Shown piece by piece: positions 43,299-55,533 of a stretch of 64,000 bases of DNA. Position numbers and translations under genes: made by a program. Positions within the stretch are counted from its first letter, which is position 1, and every line of letters starts with the position of its first letter. The stretch is from [Phialemoniopsis] sp. UDSM-2020. Lineage: Eukaryota; Ascomycota; Sordariomycetes; Thyridiales; Thyridiaceae. The notes beneath the pieces are model-generated. The model ran no database searches. It was given only the letters and a program-made list of their open reading frames with translations, and was not told the origin of the DNA. The stretch spans positions 239,501-303,500 of the forward strand of contig JAEILZ010000009.1 of assembly GCA_018873225.1 (NCBI GenBank). The letters are read 5' to 3'.

Positions 43299-45719
43299 CT
43301 TGATTAAGAAGACTTGGTTGGTCTTGTTGGATATTATAAAAAGGGTGTTGTAACAAAAAGGTTAGACAAAAAGCCAGCACTTGGTCTTTTTGTTGTTGTT
43401 TGGTTTTTGTTTATAACGAGAGTAGTGAAAAGTATAAGTATCAACAAATCTGCTGCTGTTCCCAAACAAAGAGCGAGTGTGTATGTTTGTCGTCCACAAG
43501 AGAGTCGGATCCAGAAAGGGGAAAGGGAAGGGGACGGCAGAAGCGGACTGGAATGGAGGAGGAGCGGGAGGTCTAAATAGGTGCCGTACGGGAGAGTACC
43601 TTTGCTACCAGACGTAAAGGTATGGAACGCAGAGAGACGAAAAAGAGACAGACAACGGCGCGCGCGACGCCTTGCCCACCGCGAGCCAAGCCGCTCGGAC
43701 CGGGGGGTCTGATGTGATGTGGAGGGAGTGTGCCCATTCTTGGTCTTTCATAGCATGGCGCCCGATACAAGGTCTTGCTGGACGCACTCCCCCTGCCTAC
43801 CTTGCCTTGGCCAACAACACATCTTGCTTGACCTTGGCATCTCGAGCATGGTTGAGCCAGAGATGTATCGGAGTTTGTTGTGGGAACATGTCCGGTCCGT
43901 TGGCCATGAGCATGTTTGAAGATATCTCTCTCCTCCGGAGGTTGGCTGATACGCCTTGCCTCACCATCACGAGCAAAAGCATCACAGCAAAGAAGGGGTG
44001 TGCCCCAAGACCTCCAAGCTCGCTCCTCCTCGCCAATCCCGCCTTTGCCAGATTATTAGCGGGAAGATCGGTCGGTTAATGATCAGCTGGGGTGGAATTG
44101 ACTGGGAGTGAAGTTCCGTGAAGTGGAGAGAGGCAAAGGCAAACCCTGCCCGTCTGTCCTATGGTCATGCATTGCCCGTCATAAGATGATCCCCTTTTAA
44201 AATTAAACATTGGCGCTGTCTCTTTTTCTTTTTCTTCTCCTTGGTGCAGCGGCGCGAATCCGGGGTGGGCGTGTACGGTAGCACCACATCATTACAGGTA
44301 CATGCACTATGACCCCTGACAGGGACCAATGACGGCGCCGGGCCAAGCTTGCCGGGTCCCAATGGGGGCGCGGGGACCCATTTCATAACAGCAATCTTGT
44401 TGGAAGGCGACGAAAAAAAAAGCTGTTTTCTCGTGTTCAATCCTAGCTGGATGGTGGGTTTCGCACCAAGAGGGTGGGACTGCTTTGCCTTTTGCCCTCG
44501 ATCCTCCCGAGCGGGAGAGCTCGAGTCTCGTGCGTTGTGTATGTTTGTGCCATGGCAGTGTGTAACTTGCATTCTCGTATTAGGAATACCTAGAAAGCAA
44601 GAAGATCATATTGGTCGAGCTGCTTTCGAAACACAAAAACAGCTACGTGCTAGGCATGTCGATCTGCTATTCTGTACCTGAGACACACGACACCAACGAC
44701 GAAAACACGAAAGACTCGGGCTTGTAGCTAGGCCTGAAGAAGCAAAGACCTCCTCTCCACCACAGAGAAGAGAGTTCAGCCGCCCCTGGCACTGACACCC
44801 CCCTGCCCGCCAATGGGGACACACCCGTTGGAGCTCTGAAATGTTCCTACCCCCAGTGGCTTTGCCCATGCTGTTCGCTTGCCTAGGGGTACCATGTTCC
44901 CCCGACATTCATGCACGAAAACTTGGCTGACGAGATTAAAGTAGACATGGGCTTTCAACTACCGCGGCCGAGATCGTGATCTGGCTAGAGTGGGTAGAAA
45001 GCCGCTCTGCGTATGATGATACAGGTAGGTATCACAAGCAGTGTCCCGTACTAGAACGAGAAAGGGACCTCTCAACACAGATGATCGTCGGGAATCCGCA
45101 TTTCTGCATCCTCGAAGGACGAGAAAACCTGCCACTGTTGCATAGGCGAGTCTTGCCAGCATGACTGTGCATGCGACTGCCAGCAGGCGTTTGCATTCAA
45201 ACTACCCAAATACGAGGCAAGCTTGCGTAAGTATGCTACACAACAGCACGTCGGTCTGGCATCTGGTTTCCACTACAGTGGCAAGAACTGCTATATTTAT
45301 GTCCTCATCCGTGGAGTCTTTTTGGATACTTGCAGCTTTCCTGGCTGCTATCCATAACGGCCGTCCACAGGCTATGTGCCGTGCAGCCGTATGTAGAAGA
45401 TGGACGACTCGATAGAGCCTTTTGCATCGTGTCTGTGATCAGCTGCTCCTGTAGATCATGCTGGGCATGTTCAAGCAGTGGGTATCTGCCCGTTGAGTCG
45501 AGCATGACTCTTCCAAGCCGCGAGACATCGCCACGCCCAAGTGCTGTGTTGCGGTGCGTGATAATGCACACCGGAGCTCGTATCATAATGGCTCCCATAT
45601 GACCGGCTCCGCAGCCGTCTTCTGACGTGCACACCTCCGGCTCCGGACTGCCATTCCGGACCGTTGTCACGGGACAGCGCCTCCTCCGTGCCCTCGAAGC
45701 CGTATATATTTTCCGCCCA
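43299..45719. other. Long intergenic region, 2.4 kb
   Basis: No protein looks real on either strand. The stretch holds simple pyrimidine tracts (near 44.22 kb) and mixed-composition DNA. A TATA-like sequence near 43.33 kb suits the promoter of the cysteine-rich gene. Confidence 0.5.
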
Positions 45720-46536
45720 TCAAACAAGCTCAACATCCCCCCTCGCAACAAGTCCCCGCGCATCCGCCCACCGGAGTATCAACACATCCCCGTCCCTCCC
45801 CTCGTACCGCGAGACATCAGCATCCGTGCCCCGCGCCGCCACCTCGCAAGACCTAAGCACGCGCACAAACACCGCGGCGTCGAGGTCCGGCGCGTCGACC
45901 ATGCTGATGTTGCCCGCGGAGTCGTTGAGGTTCTGCAGCGCCGGCGGGAAACCCGCGAGGAAGGACGACAAGTAGTGGTTATGCAGGAGGGCCTGGTGGC
46001 GCGTCGCGTAGGCGAGCTCCGTGTCCGAGAGGCGGGAGCGCAGGGTTGGGGTCGAGAGGTAGTGCAGGGTGTGCTTGTCAATCTGTAGTATTTCAACATT
46101 AACTGGCCGTTCTGTAGAGAGGTAAACTGATGAGACAAAGCGCTACCTTTGCAATGCGCGCCCGCAGATAGCTCCTGACGAGGAACTTGAACCGCTCGAG
46201 CTCCGTCTGAATGACGATGAGCGCGAAATTGGTCTTGGGGTCCATGTCGCCCGTCATCTCCTCGACGCGCTCAATCTGCGTCTTGATGCGCTCGTTGATG
46301 CGCTCGAACAGCCCGTCGGCCGGCCACCTGCCCCGAACACACATATGTCAGCCCAGAGAGCTCTCCCTCTTGTTCAAAGACTCATTGTCCCCAGAGGAGA
46401 AGAAGACGTACTCTAACAACTCGGGCGCCGACCTCTCAGCAACCCAAGCCCTTGTGAGCTCCTGCAGGTCGCGCTTGCCCCGCGGCGCTGCGCCGCCCGC
46501 CGGGTCGACCTCGCGCAGGATGTCGTCGATGTCCAT
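45720..46536 (-). CDS. SLD5: GINS complex subunit Sld5
   Basis: Sld5 is one of four GINS subunits; with Cdc45 and Mcm2-7 it forms the CMG replicative helicase. Exons are 46536-46412, 46327-46147 and 46082-45720, giving 222 residues. The N-terminus [15 protein letters not shown] leads into an [17 protein letters not shown] segment and an alpha-helical core with IERVEEMTG and [23 protein letters not shown], which match the Sld5 A-domain. The C-terminal B-domain contains the family-typical [19 protein letters not shown] and ends in a beta-rich segment. Both introns are short and join in frame. Two ACGCG cores lie about 200 bases upstream. Confidence 0.92.
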
Positions 46537-47351
46537 GTCGCACTATAGATCAACGGCCGGGGGGACAATCGCAACAGAAAGAAAGAGAATGGAGGAAAGG
46601 GAGGAGATTGGATGTGCGGGCGAGGTCATAACATCGTCAAATGTACAGAAAGTGCAAGAGTAGAGCCTGACATGTGCGCCGTCAGCGTTGCGTGTAGTCC
46701 AACTAGAGCGAGACGAGACAAGACGGACGCGGGCCGGGCGCGTGTCTCTCGCCTCTTTAATTGGCTTTATGGTGGGGTTGGATTCAGCGCCCCTGTGCTC
46801 GTAGTTGGTGGGGTTCACAGCATGAGTCGAGTTGCCTCGAAAAAGACTTTCCAACAGTAGAGCCTGCCCGGACTTGATGCTATAACCACTAGACTTTTAT
46901 GAAGTGCAATATACTCAAGATAGTTCACTCACAGACCGTTCAACTACCACTTAAAGCAATTCCGTTTCCTATAACGTAGATAAATATAGATAAAACTCCC
47001 ATGCTCTTGCAAATGCAACAATCATGATGCATGGGGGTATCTCGAGATAGTCCTATAATGCCCAAAAACACAGTAGCACCAGCCTACAGCTTCGACTCTT
47101 CTCCCCCTTTTCGTGATGATATATGTAAGAGCAATTCCTGCCCCCGACTCCGTAGCGCTTATCCCCTGTCTCCTTCAAGAGCACTCGGGATTCAGTTGGA
47201 TGCAGGAACATACCATCGGCCACTCCATACATCACTCCGCTTATAAATCAGATTGCCATTCCCTCGCTTTTCCGCCATGCTTCCACTCAAAAGGGTATAA
47301 AGCAACATCATGAGACTCCACTGTATATAACGCCAGCCCAAGGTTCGTACA
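46537..47351. other. Intergenic region with two ACGCG cores
   Basis: This is 815 bases between two minus-strand genes, without a gene. ACGCG cores at 46727-46731 and (reverse) 46739-46743 may belong to the SLD5 promoter. The remainder is AT-richer 3' sequence of palF. Confidence 0.5.
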
Positions 47352-49895
47352 TTACCTCTCATACTTCGGCAGGGGCTCGTGTGGCCCTAGACTAACACCG
47401 TTGACAGCAGGCGCCGTCGACCGACCGGAAGCGAGCTGGTCATACGCGTAGTCATGCCCATAGTCGTCTTCGTCGCCGAAATTCGGCGCAGAAGGCTCCT
47501 CATCGACCGGCCCGGGCGCTGTCGCTGGTGCCGGTGCCGGTGCAGACGGCCCGGAGCTGGTCCCAACACCGGCATCGTAGTCCTCAGGGCACTCGGGCGG
47601 CGCGCTGGCTTCCTGCATCAACCTCCGCCGCTCGAGCTCCTGCTTGTCCTCGGTGGCTTGCGCAGTAGGCGTCGGCTCAAGGTCCTCAAAGGTCGGAGCC
47701 GACGGGCCGTCTTCCGCCGTAGGGGTCTCGACGACGACATGCGGTGTTGCGGTGTCCCCTTCCGGAGCCGTTGGAGCGTCCTCGGCGTCATAGATGTTCT
47801 CCTCTTCCGGAGTCGTCCGTGACGAGCTGGCTGCCGGAGCCCCTGGAGGTTGGCTAGGTAGCAATCTCTGCTCGGCTCTTCTGATCCGCTCCTTTTCTGA
47901 TATCCCGTGGTCTTGAGACACCTCTGGCGGCGGAACATAGATGGGCACAGGTGGTCTGCTCGTCTCGGGCGGCAAATATGGCGGATGCGGCGAGTCGTGT
48001 ACCTCAATTGTCGGCGGGAAGTACCCCTCATCGTATTGGTACGGGGTCTCCTCGTGATACCGCGTGGGTTCGCCTTCACCGTACCACTCGCCCCTGTTGT
48101 CTTCAGGGTAGTGTGCAATTTCGTCGATCTGTGGTGTGTGAGTCGATATCCGAGAAAGACCCCGGGTGCGTTGCTTGTTGCTATTGGTGGTTCCGACAAT
48201 CAGCTCAAACGTCACGGAGATGACTCCCTTATGCCGGCGTAGCTGGTCGGTGTCGATAATGTTATTACCGGTCAAGACCGCCCCGCCGGTCTCGTAGGGG
48301 CTCCGAGGGGTCGCGCCCACAACACCGGGTGTCCCCACCGGAGTCACCTTGGACTGGACCGACTGAATCTGGCTCGCGAGCTTGCCTCCCAGGTCGACCA
48401 GAACTTCCACCTGATACTTGAAACTGATCATCTCCCCAGGGAGGCCCTTGATTGTCGGAAAGGCGTCTTCCGGCACCCGAACGTAGGCCGTGACGTTGGC
48501 ACCTAGCGTGCCGGGGTCGATGATCAAAGGCTGGAACGTTTGTACGAGGTCTTTGCGGAAAACGCTGCAGGACCCTGCCGAGCTCAGGGAAAGGCCTCCG
48601 AGGCCCGTCTTGGACTTCGGATAGTAGTATTCTTTGTCCAGCCGACGCACATCCTCCGACGTAAGCTTTCCCGTATCCGGTATGGGCGGTGCCGAGTCTA
48701 TCCGGCCTTGTCTGTATAGGGTCACGACGACCCCGTGTAAGCTCTTGATCCTCTTGATGTGCTGTACTGATATCTTGATTGGTAATATATCGCCTGGCAG
48801 GCATCCTCCTCGTAATAGCTCGATCGTTGCCACGATGACCCGCTTCTCCGGGGTATGCGTCCTGTTGGATGCGCCTTGCGACCCTGAGGAGCTCGTGTGA
48901 CTCGCATCATGGGCGCGTCCACTCTGCCCAGTGCTGCCGCTGCCGCTGACTACGCTTTCGCCGCTAATCTCGCTCATGAGGTCGCTCTGTATGGGGCTCC
49001 TGGTGAAAGAGATGTGCCGTCCATCCTGCTGAACGTCATCAGCAGCGACCGAGCCCTCTGTCGAATTCTCGTTGACCTTGGTCGAGTCCGGATCCGACAA
49101 GACCGATTCCGTTTTGTTAGGCGGTGGAGAAGTGTTCTCCGGCGGTAGTGTCCTCCTTCTCTTCGACTTCTTGGATATGGGCTGCAGCGAGATCGTGCGG
49201 GGCCTTGGCGGATCCAACAGCCCGACGTCGAGCTTCTCCGTCAGGAATATCCTCCGTTCGCAAGTCTGGGTCGGTGATATCGTCGTCGGCCGTGTCAGGG
49301 TCGCGGTGATCATATATGATATGGTGCCGCGCTCAAACTGGTGGACACAACAGGGTTAGTATGTGACAAGACTTGGTGATGTGCGCTTTCCAACTTTGCA
49401 CGCGGGGCAAAAACCTACATCCACGCTGGTGGGCAAGCTGTTGGTCGGAAACATGAGATCAAAGCCGAACTCGTATTTCCTCGGCTCCAGCTTGCCGTCG
49501 GCACTAAGGACCTGCTCATCCTGGAACAGGCTCGCGTAGCCGTTGCCTAGATATCTAAACTTGCTCCGTTGTGTAGAGGGGATCTCGGCCGGGTTGATCG
49601 GGGGCTCGTTGACGCCATTGGGGCTCTTGAAGACGCGCACGAAGCCGTGGAGGGAGACGGTGAGGTGGGTGATGCGGATGGGCTTAACCACCGTCAAGAC
49701 GACGGCGCCGGCGACATGGTCGCCAGCAGCGTACTGGCGGTGCGGCTCGGCCGGGCGGATGTGGAAGTCTGCAATGTGGCGCGCCGGGCGCGAGAGGATC
49801 GGGAGGGAGAGGCGCGAGAAGAAGGAGGGCCTGGAGGGAGCGACGTCCTTGACGGCAGCGGAGGCGTGGCTGTTGTTAGCCGAGGGAGGGCCCAT
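47352..49895 (-). CDS. palF: PalF/Rim8, arrestin-like adaptor of ambient-pH signalling
   Basis: PalF binds the cytosolic tail of the pH sensor PalH, is ubiquitinated at alkaline pH and recruits ESCRT and Pal proteins that lead to PacC processing. Exons are 49895-49419 and 49337-47352, giving 820 residues (A. nidulans PalF is about 775). The arrestin-N part has ADFHIRPAEPHRQYAAGDHV, VKPIRITHLTVSLHGFVRV and FERGTISYMITATLTRP, followed by the PalF-typical EKLDVGLLDPPRPRTI. The arrestin-C part (about 310-500) has RVIVATIELLRGGCLPGDIL and PLIIDPGTLGANVTAYVRVP. A Pro/Glu/Ser-rich tail of ~270 residues follows. GCCARG sites accumulate upstream. Confidence 0.9.
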
Positions 49896-52880
49896 CTATG
49901 CAATTGAGTCGATGCGCGAGGGGCGACGACAACGGGGGAGACCCAGAGGAGGGTTTGGGGGCGCGTCCAAGCTCTGGCAAAGGAGCGCTCTGGAAGAAAG
50001 GTGTCCCCTGGCTCATCCAAGTCGGGAGGGAATCATGGGTCGAGTCGTAGAGCTTTGCCGGGAGAGGGAAGAGGAGAGGGTGCTTGTGATGCTCAATCAC
50101 CTGCCTCCGAGGTTGCTGTGCACCTGGGAAGCGACGGGCGCCAGGCGCGAGGGTGCGGCAGAGGCGAGCGAGGGTGGAGATAAGGCACGCACAGGGATGG
50201 TGGGCGAGTTCAGGTACCCAATTCGGAGACGGCGGCAGTGCTCAATCCACGCATCGGGTAGGACTCGACGTCCGCGGCGTGGCACACAGCAGTATGCCAG
50301 CAGCCCTTCTTGTTGCGACGAGATGCCAAGGGTCGTTCGATGTCAAAAAAATGAAGCCACAGCAGGAGAGCTGGAATGCACACAGCAATTGCGTAAGCAA
50401 AATGCAGACGGTGCGGGCGCGCACAGCAGTGGGCAGTCGAATGCAATGCTTGGCTGGCACAGGTGGTTGGCAAACCGCACCTAAGCTTTTTGGCGCCCCC
50501 CTGGTATGGTTCTAGAATCCGGCGAGGGCAGCGAAGCAATGACCAGCAAAGCGGGAGCAGTAAGCATCCAGGGAGGAAAAAGCGGGCGACGGGTGACGGA
50601 AGGGTTTGAGGTGGTGTCTGCTTGGTTGCATATGCCAAGGCGAGACAAGAGGGCTGAGTGCTTGGCTGCCAAGATGAAAGGTTTCGTGGGGAAGAGAGGC
50701 AGAAGGGGTAGAAGAGAGAATGTGGAAAGGATATGATGGGATGGGGGATGGTCAGTGGGAAAAAAGAGGAGGGGTTCTTTTTTGGGTTTCGGGGAGAGAG
50801 AGGATCAAGGATAATCAACGTCTGGTGTAAGACAGCTACTTCGTACTAATGAAGTAATAATAAGAGACCTCCACGAGCACCACCTAGAGCTTTTGTTGGA
50901 GTTACGAGGGTGGGCGAGGGCGGGTGCGCGATCGGGTCGATAAGCGGTGGGTTTCTCAGCTTTGTTCCTTTCTTCGTTTCCAGGCTCCTTCAAACACGGA
51001 GATCCGCGAGCGTGTTCCCTGCCTCCTCGATGAAATGGGATTCGAATACAATTTCTTCTTTTGTCCTCTTGATGGATGAAGAGACGATAAACAAGACCCG
51101 GGGGAGGGGAGAAATCAAAGCTTGGCACGGGCTACTCTACTCTATTCTGTCGGTCGCAAAACGGGAAGATCAAGACAAAGCACAGCCTCACTCGTGCTGG
51201 GCAGCTCAACCTTTTCCCCTCATCTTGCATCCTCACTCTTACGCATTGCGTACGCTCCATTCCCCTCCTCTCTACACCATCTTCTCTTTTAGTAGCAGCA
51301 TTCACATGATGACAGTCAAAACATTTCCCGACCTCCCGTTCATGATACAAACTGCATACCTTCTGGAGTCTGCCTCGCGATGCGGCCCAGGCACGCTACA
51401 CTGCACTAACCCGACCCTCAGTGCTCTAAGATCAGCCGCGACACGAATTTAGCTCAATGAAACAGAGGGGCGTACGGAGTACGGAGCAGGAGGTGTATCC
51501 GCTACCTAGACCCCGTGGGAGAGTGGCAGGTCAGCTCAGGTCAGTCAGGTACTTTCGAACATGACACCTTGATCCTACCCGAAGCATCCTTTCAGTTGTT
51601 CGGATGGCAGTAAACTGTCCCGGTTTGTTTTGAACAAATAACGGCCGCCGAGTGATTGGAATTCCATGGGCCGCGTCTATTTGGTTCAACGGCTCTACCA
51701 ATCTCTGTCAGGTCAGAGATGAGTCTTGTCCTCGTAATGACTCGAGTCCCGAACTCGCTTAAGTGAGAAATACTTGCTCATCTAAAAAACGGCGCTTAAG
51801 CAGTCACAGCAGCCCAAAAAAGAGATCAGCGGTTCCACAGAGATCCCAGGCGAACCCTGCGTCGCCAGATGGGCTTTCCTTTGTTTTTCTTGGCTCCCGT
51901 CACTGGTGAAAAGTGTGGCTACGGGGTTCGGCGAGCCTCATCTCTTGGCAGTTGATCTATGATAAGATAAAAAATTAAGGGTTCAACCTTATTGAGAGTT
52001 TTCAAGCCTCCATTCCCCAAACACATCTCGGCCGGCATGGGCGGAAATTTCGCATCACGAGAAGCCACCACCACGCGTGACTTCAAGAATGGCGCAATGG
52101 CACGAGACCAGAGCCAAGCCCCATCGCAGTCATTTCGACTAGGGGGGGTTCGGGTTAGCAGCAGTGTCCAGAAGCGGAGTCGCTTCGCTCTGCCGGCCAC
52201 GCTGTCTTGTCGGCACATCGGCTAGCCTCAAAATTACTCGATCTGATAAGCAGTGCAGTCATATAGTCATTCGTAATGCCTTCCATTTCGTACACTGTCG
52301 TCACGGCGTTTGGGACCTTTTCTCGGGAGGATGCGTTGGTGATCAGAGACAATCTGGGTAGGGCTGCCTTGGCACGCTTGGCGTACGCCACCATCCCCAG
52401 ACTCCCAGTGAAACAATGCCATGCGATCGGCTCTTTCTCAAAGAAGCTTAGGTGTCAAATCCTAGAGGTTCTTTCTCGTCAATAATGATTGGTGTTGTAA
52501 GCAAGTAGACTTTCTTTGACCAACCTATTCTTGAACTGCACTTATTGATCAAGTGGCGGCACTTGACCATCCCGACAGCTGGACGTTTCACATATATGAG
52601 AGCATCAAGTACAGTCAATGTTGTGTTCATATTAACTTCATGCGAGGTATCTTTGTCCCTATCCGTGATACGCCATAGTACTGCTCCCTTGAGCCAATGC
52701 GCCATCCTAGTCATACAAACATGAACTCCTATTCTCCTGATAATCCGCAGGGGCCTCTTTGGGCCCGGGGTGTAGTACTTTTCGTCTAGTGCAAATCCAA
52801 AATGCTGATGCCAGTACAATGCTATGCAATGCAATGCAGCGCCATATGCAAAGAAACAAACAAACACAAACTCGGATGGT
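49896..52880. other. Gene-free stretch of 3 kb between palF and CDC6
   Basis: This is the longest gap in the window. Frames such as 50210-50818 (minus) and 50910-51452 (plus) have no family features or codon bias, so I left them out. The first 0.8 kb carries GCCARG motifs, listed separately. A long palF leader or a non-coding RNA is possible but not shown. Confidence 0.45.
50007..50673. promoter_or_regulatory. Cluster of PacC-type GCCARG hexamers upstream of palF
   Basis: By eye I count GCCAAG or GCCAGG on either strand at 50007-50012, 50150-50155, 50325-50330, 50449-50454, 50634-50639, 50661-50666 and 50668-50673, with another at 51121-51126. GCCARG is the core binding site of PacC/Rim101. 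The cluster is 110-780 bases upstream of the palF start codon. Confidence 0.4.
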
Positions 52881-54753
52881 CTAGTCCAATGCTTCGCCAA
52901 ACATGATGCTCTTCAGAATGTCGGCACCTGGCCCATCAAGGGCACTTCCCATCTCCTTCTCGCCGACGCAGCTCGCAACACGCTTCTCGTCACTGCTGCC
53001 GCCAATAAAGGCCGGCTTCCTCCCTCGCTTGCTGGGTGTCTGCAGCACAGCAAAGGAGCCTGTCTTGCCATCCACGGCCGTGACTAGCGACAAGGTCTCG
53101 AGGCTGCCCACCACCTCTCTGAACTCGGAGCTCGACAAGGGGTGGAGGATCGAGTCCTGCTTGCAGAGCAGACAGTACGTATCGAACAAGGTCTTGATGG
53201 TTGGGGCAGTGACCTTGGACTTCGATGGTGTGCCAATGATCGTCTGGGACAAGGATGCGCGGTTGCGCTTCTCCAAGGCCATCAGAGAACACAGAGCAGC
53301 CTTTTGCTGAAGGTTGAGCGTCTTGAGCCGCTGGTTCGCACCGTTGCTGAAGGCTGCAGCGGTGACCTTGTTGAGATTACCAATGCTGACTCGAGGAGCA
53401 CTCTCTACCGTCAAGCTCTTGAGAGAGGCCAAGAATGTGGCTGTTACACTCTTCTCAGCCTTGGTGGGAGTCGCCAGGTTGTTGTTTTCGCCCAGAGGCT
53501 TCTTGGACGGCGTCATCTGCAGAGCAGCCTCCTTGGCCTCGTTCTCGTACTTTTGCTTCGTCTCCGACTCGATCAGATCGATGGCCCGTCGCAGGATCTC
53601 GAATGCCTTGCGTAAATCACCAGTCTGACTTGAGACCTTCCTCGAGCAGAGCTCAATGGCCGCCGGATGAAAGAATGGAGTGTAGTCAGGTGTGGTCGTG
53701 TCAGCTGGCAGCAGCGACTTGAGGCGCTTGGTAATAATGTTCTTGATCTGAGGGGCCGTGTAGGGGAGGAACGGCAGTAGGTCAGGCTTCAGGTTTCGAG
53801 ACTTGAGGCGAGGCAGGAAGCGGTCGGTCAGATCGAGCGCGTTGGCGATGCCGACTAAGAGGAGCCTCGAGCCCTTCTGCATTGACCACTCGAATAGGCG
53901 GTACAAGCTCTCGAGATCCAGAGTCAGGATGTGGTCGATCTCGTCCAAAACAACCAGGTGGACATCGGCTGACTTCTTCTTGGTGATAAACACCTTCTGT
54001 AGCGACGATGCTGCGTCTTCCTCGCACATAGCCGTCTCCATGCCCAGAAGGTCCAAAAGGGTAATGTACAGATCCGTAGAGGACTTGATACTCATACAGT
54101 TGATATAGGCCTTGCGAACAGATGAGTGTTCTGCCGCCACACGTGTCGTGATCTCGTTGACCATGGCACTCTTGCCCGTTCCCGGTGGCCCGCTGACGTA
54201 GAGGCATCCGCCCGGGTTCGCCGTCGAGCAACGCTCGAGGAATGTCAGTAGCTTGGCCCGCTCCTCATCGCGACCAATCAGCTGCCCGGGGTCCGAGCTC
54301 CGTGAAAAGAGTTGCCGTGCCTGGTGGTAGATGGTTTGGCAGGAAGTTGGCGTCAAGGGCGACTGCGGCGTGAGTCGTTTCGAGAACTTGCCAGTGATGG
54401 TGACGCGCTGGCGAGGAGTGCTGGGGTTCTTGGCAAGGGCATCGCGGAAGCGAGGCGTGGTAGGTGTGATGGGGAATTTTACTGGACTGATAGTATCGAC
54501 ATGACGCTTGGAAGGAGAAACCTCAAGTGACGAGTCCGGCTCCTCAGTCGAGGTTTCCCTGGGATCTTGGTTCTCGTCGTTGATCTCAAAGCTGCGGGTT
54601 TGGCGTCTCGTTCGCTTCGCAGGGAAGTCGAGATCTATCAATGCAGGTAAGGCAAGTCAGTGGGATGCGCGTCAAGAGATGTGGTGATGTACGTCTGGTC
54701 CTACCTGCGTCTGCCGTGCTCCGAGTCCTCTTGCCCAGGGCGGAAACAGCCAT
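52881..54753 (-). CDS. CDC6: Cdc6/Cdc18 replication licensing ATPase
   Basis: Cdc6 binds ORC at origins and loads Mcm2-7 in G1. Exons are 54753-54705 and 54634-52881, giving 600 residues. The N-terminal ~110 residues are disordered and contain CDK-type sites (SPSKR, SPVK, several TP) plus basic KRTRRQTR, fitting cell-cycle-controlled export or destruction. The AAA+ core has LIGRDEERAKLLTFL, Walker A GPPGTGKS (about 165-172), Walker B VVLDEIDHIL, the sensor-1 region LLVGIANALDLTDRFLPRL and a sensor-2 Arg in TGDLRKAFEILRRAI. The C-terminal winged helix covers about 470-560. It could be confused with Orc1, but the absence of a BAH domain and the length fit Cdc6. ACGCG cores crowd the promoter. 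Confidence 0.93.
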
Positions 54754-55533
54754 TGTGTACAGATATTAAAGGCGATGTCGATTATGTTCGGTAGTTGCGA
54801 AGAAGGAAGATATCTCGACACAACTGCCAATTAGTATTAAGTAGTTGGGGGAAGGAGGTTTGAGGCTGAGGGTGAGAATAGGTCGAGAGAAGGTGTGTCT
54901 GGACCTGTGGCCAGGGCGCCATTGCTTAATATTGCATGGAGGTGGTGAAGGCGTGGAGATGTCCGGCGGGTCTCGACGCGGGTTCACGCGCGTGCGGGCC
55001 GGGGCTGGTGAAAACGGACGCGCAAAAGCGCGTAAAGTGGTCGCCAGATTTAGTGGGTACCACTTAAACTCGATTCCTGTGAAGGGTGGCCCGTGCACCA
55101 ACGCGCGCGTACTACTTGTCTGTGAAGTGAAGATGGCGCCTCAAAGACGCCACAATCAATTCAGGATTAGCGTCCAATCCCCCATCTGACAGCGCACCCC
55201 GAACCCACAGATAAGGCGGGGGAGCTGCTGGATCCCACCCGCGGTGGTCGCCGGCGCATTGGCTTATCACCTAGTGAGTGACGTTGGCTGGCCACGGGAC
55301 CATGTCAAGCATTGGGGGGCGAGTAACAGAGTGCGCCGAGGGGACGATGAGTGTTTGCGATTTCATCCTTTGTCATTCTAGACAGCTTACAACACCTATT
55401 CGCCAGTCATGACTGTCATCTTCTGAAACTCTCTCCATGATTGCACATCTGCCATCTACGTCAGGGTACAGGCGAAGGACGGCATCCGGCCACTTGGATC
55501 GCTGGAAGCGGTGACAGTAAGCGATTGATAAAC
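54754..55533. other. Divergent promoter region CDC6 / molybdenum cofactor sulfurase
   Basis: This is 780 bases between divergent starts with no gene. It contains the ACGCG cluster described separately. Confidence 0.6.
54976..55110. promoter_or_regulatory. Cluster of ACGCG (MluI cell-cycle box-like) cores upstream of CDC6
   Basis: Seven ACGCG cores on either strand lie at 54976-54980, 54986-54990, 54989-54993, 55018-55022, 55029-55033, 55101-55105 and 55106-55110. One pair forms a perfect inverted repeat around AAAA. They are 220-360 bases upstream of the CDC6 start. MBF binds ACGCG(T) boxes, and S. pombe cdc18 is a classic MBF target. Confidence 0.55.

Noticed and set aside
50210..50818. Minus-strand frame of 202 codons upstream of palF
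   Set aside because: Low-complexity composition, no credible start context, no family features; more likely leader or spacer.
50910..51452. Plus-strand frame of 180 codons in the palF-CDC6 gap
   Set aside because: No codon bias and no motif; its start is not an ATG-anchored conserved sequence.
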